Positions 38,082-39,610 of a stretch of DNA of 39,610 nucleotides are shown one piece after another. The stretch covers positions 1 through 39,610 of the forward strand of contig JAITUM010000247.1 in assembly GCA_031286305.1 (NCBI GenBank). The letters run 5' to 3'. Numbering within the stretch: the stretch's first letter is position 1; every line of letters starts with the position of its first letter. Under the pieces are notes generated by a model. It was not told where the DNA came from. It did no database searches and was given only the letters and a program-made list of their open reading frames with translations. This DNA is from Candidatus Fibrimonadaceae bacterium (GTDB lineage Bacteria > Fibrobacterota > Fibrobacteria > Fibrobacterales > Fibrobacteraceae). Made by a program: the position numbers and the translations under genes.

Positions 38082-38339
38082 ATGCCACAAGAACGCACAT
38101 TGGTATCTTTTGACCGGGCAATTAAAAACTTGCTCAGGAACAAGGCTGACTATGTGGTTCTTGAAGGCTTTTTAACAACTTTGCCGGGCAAAAAAATAAA
38201 AATCAAAAGCCTACCTGATAGTGAAAGCAATAAGGATTCAGAAGAAGCAAAGTATAATCGCGTGGATGTGCTAGCGGAAGAAGACGGCACCGTGATTATG
38301 ATAGAAAATCAATTTCATCCCCAAACAAGGAGAAAAATC
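38082..38339 (+). pseudogene. Truncated Rpn-type transposase 5' end, copy 1, fused in frame to a lipoprotein gene
   Basis: From ATG 38082: MPQERTLVSFDRAIKNLLRN, KADYVVLEGFLTTLPGKKIK, then YNRVDVLAEEDGTVIMIENQ. This is the N-terminal part of the PDDEXK_2/Rpn family with the nuclease core D(V)...E-x-Q, here E-N-Q, which is altered from E-I-Q in copy 2. After about residue 79 homology stops and the frame runs without interruption into the lipoprotein gene starting at 38340, whose ribosome binding site (AAGGAG) lies inside this frame. A 374-residue fusion could be made, but separate initiation at 38340 is more likely. Confidence 0.75.
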
Positions 38340-39206
38340 ATGAATAGAACAAAACCTATTCTCGTGGCGGCTATTTCTATAGCTATGACATTAACCTTTT
38401 CCTGCTCTGACGGTAACGGAGGAGACAGCTCTAGTGGCGATACTTTCACGGAAAGTCTTGCCATAAAAGAAATAAACGATAACTCATTCACGTATGTGAG
38501 TTATGAGGAATACGACTGTCGAAGCAATGGAACTTTGGAAAAATACGAAGGGATTCGTGAAGCAGCATATTCAATAAACAACGGAGTTTTGACCATTAAG
38601 TGGCGGGAGCGGAGTGATGCTCCGGAATTTAACTTCAATGGAAATTCAAGTAGCCTTATAGGCACCTGGACAAGAAGTAAAAATAAGGCTGCTCATTGTT
38701 ATGAGGACGATTATTATAATGACTACGGTTGTCACTATGGTTACGATTTTACAAAAGCCGTATTTACGCAGAATAAAGTTTCAATTACACGCGATTTTTG
38801 CTGGACAGATGAAGAAGAAGACGGAAAAGTAAATAGTATAGGTTGGGCAACAAAAGTCATTGACTGCAACACTGTAGAGCAAAAAAAAGGGAATGACGTT
38901 GTGAAATTGAACATAAAATTTAGCAACAATTCTATGAAATGGACTGCTACTTACAATGGCAAGTCTTGTGAAGCGTCTCGGTCAGAACCATCTGTTTCCG
39001 ATATGGAAAAAGCTTGCAAAGAGGCTGTTGAAAAGGGTGGGCACGACTACGATGAGTACTATTGGGATCTTCTTTACGGTGATTCTTGGGAAAAATTTGA
39101 AACGTGCATGATAGACAAGGGTTTCCCCAAAGATCTTTTTGGTGATAGCGATGATGATGAATCCTACGAAGGAGCTGCTATGTTAGGGAAGAAAATGCGG
39201 CGATGA
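38340..39206 (+). CDS. Lipoprotein, paralogue of the 5106-6002 lipoprotein
   Basis: 288 aa from ATG 38340 with AAGGAGAAAAATC upstream. Signal peptide and lipobox: ILVAAISIAMTLTFSCSDGN (Cys near 24). The mature part aligns with the 5106-6002 protein: NSFTYVSYEEYDC, EFNFNGNSSSLIGTWTRSKN, TKAVFTQNK, KWTATYNGKSC and EKFETCMIDKGFPKDLF. GTWT-like strands again hint at a lipocalin-like barrel (inference). The C-terminal tail (YEGAAMLGKKMRR) differs. The gene is inserted between two direct copies of an Rpn transposase 5' end and may move as cargo. Function unknown. Confidence 0.82.
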   Translation: MNRTKPILVAAISIAMTLTFSCSDGNGGDSSSGDTFTESLAIKEINDNSFTYVSYEEYDCRSNGTLEKYEGIREAAYSINNGVLTIKWRERSDAPEFNFNGNSSSLIGTWTRSKNKAAHCYEDDYYNDYGCHYGYDFTKAVFTQNKVSITRDFCWTDEEEDGKVNSIGWATKVIDCNTVEQKKGNDVVKLNIKFSNNSMKWTATYNGKSCEASRSEPSVSDMEKACKEAVEKGGHDYDEYYWDLLYGDSWEKFETCMIDKGFPKDLFGDSDDDESYEGAAMLGKKMRR

Positions 39207-39240
39207 TTTTTTAAAAGATTTATTGAGTTTGTAGCGTTTA

Positions 39241-39251
39241 TTTTCTATATT
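39241..39251 (+). promoter_or_regulatory. Putative -10 box before the second Rpn copy (leaderless type)
   Basis: TTTTCTATATT ends 6 nt before ATG 39258. Confidence 0.5.
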
Positions 39252-39257
39252 TCTAAC

Positions 39258-39610
39258 ATGCCACAAGAACGCACATTGGTATCTTTTGACTGGGCAATTA
39301 AAAACTTGCTCAGAAACAAGGCTGATTATGTGATTCTTGAAGGTTTTTTAACCACTTTACTGGGTAAAAAGATAAAAATCAAAAGTTTGCCAGATAGTGA
39401 AAGCAACAAAGATTCAGAAGAAGCAAAGTATAATCGCGTGGATGTGCTAGCAGAAGAAGAAGAAGACGGCACCATGATTATGATAGAGATACAATTCACT
39501 GAGGAAATAGATTATTTTCATCGTATGCTTTTTGGTTCTTGCAAGACTATAGTGGATTATTTTAACAAAGGCATGCCTTATTCCAAGGTCCGAAAAGTTT
39601 ATTCTATAAA
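39258..39610 (+). CDS. Rpn-family recombination-promoting nuclease/transposase, N-terminal part (runs off window)
   Basis: 117 codons visible from ATG 39258: MPQERTLVSFDWAIKNLLRN, then VILEGFLTTLLGKKIKIKSL, and the nuclease core YNRVDVLAEEEEDGTMIMIE followed by IQFTEEIDYFHRMLFGSCKT. The D-x(n)-E-I-Q arrangement is the PD-(D/E)XK active site of the PDDEXK_2 family; FHRM and YSKVRKVYSI are also conserved. It looks intact up to the edge. It is about 92% like copy 1 over the shared 240 bp, with a 6-bp insertion of two Glu codons. These nucleases promote RecA-independent recombination in other bacteria. Confidence 0.88.
   Translation, partial: MPQERTLVSFDWAIKNLLRNKADYVILEGFLTTLLGKKIKIKSLPDSESNKDSEEAKYNRVDVLAEEEEDGTMIMIEIQFTEEIDYFHRMLFGSCKTIVDYFNKGMPYSKVRKVYSI

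Overview
The window is a stretch of bacterial chromosome, AT-rich (estimated by eye at about 40% GC), most likely from an uncultivated gut member of the Fibrobacterota. The evidence is the gene style rather than a marker: lipoproteins with poly-serine linkers, a GH53 galactanase with a serine linker and a C-terminal sorting-like domain, Cys-rich repeat lipoproteins, a carboxynorspermidine decarboxylase and a single-chain glycyl-tRNA synthetase. The phylum call is an inference.

Layout. 1-6002 (mostly minus strand): a secreted protein cut by the window edge, an N6-adenine methyltransferase, a GT4 glycosyltransferase, a viroplasmin-type RNase H, methionine aminopeptidase, MltG and a lipoprotein. 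6003-6746 is a graveyard of mobile DNA: an ISAs1-type end with a broken transposase, and a PD-(D/E)XK (Rpn-type) transposase relic split by a 105-bp inverted-repeat element. 6747-9652: glyQS and rpoN. 9653-15144 is an accessory island: three sigma-54-type promoters, each in front of a gene without a signal peptide (two clear paralogues and one looser relative), a YoeB/Phd-type toxin-antitoxin pair, a GC-rich dispersed repeat, a lipoprotein, and scraps copied from the neighbouring toxin gene and from rpoN. 15145-26602 is largely core or envelope: fabZ, UDP-glucuronate decarboxylase, NIF3, an orphan ABC ATPase, YbaN-like protein, three envelope genes, a STAS/anti-sigma partner-switching cluster, a large PPIase-like/TPR lipoprotein and a rhomboid-like protein. 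26603-30223: tRNA-Asn and tRNA-Pro, surface lipoproteins, a pentanucleotide repeat in a promoter region, and tRNA-derived repeats. 30224-38052: GH53, DUF805, queF, hisS, mlaE, engB, a deoxynucleoside kinase and nspC, interrupted at 34093-34679 by more transposase debris. 38053-39610: two tandem copies of an Rpn transposase 5' end with a lipoprotein gene between them; the second copy runs off the window.

How it fits together. Two promoter systems can be read from the DNA. Many genes have a TTT(T/A)CTA(T/C)ATT box. It lies only 6-8 nt before the start codon in genes that lack a Shine-Dalgarno, which suggests leaderless mRNAs, and 24-33 nt before it in genes that have one. Separately, the island genes carry -24/-12 sigma-54 boxes and lie next to rpoN itself. 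The partner-switching cluster (21412-22921) is a third regulatory module.

The strongest candidate for something undescribed is the sigma-54-driven gene family at 10202-14788, whose two best members share a perfectly identical 59-bp 3' tag that crosses the stop codon.
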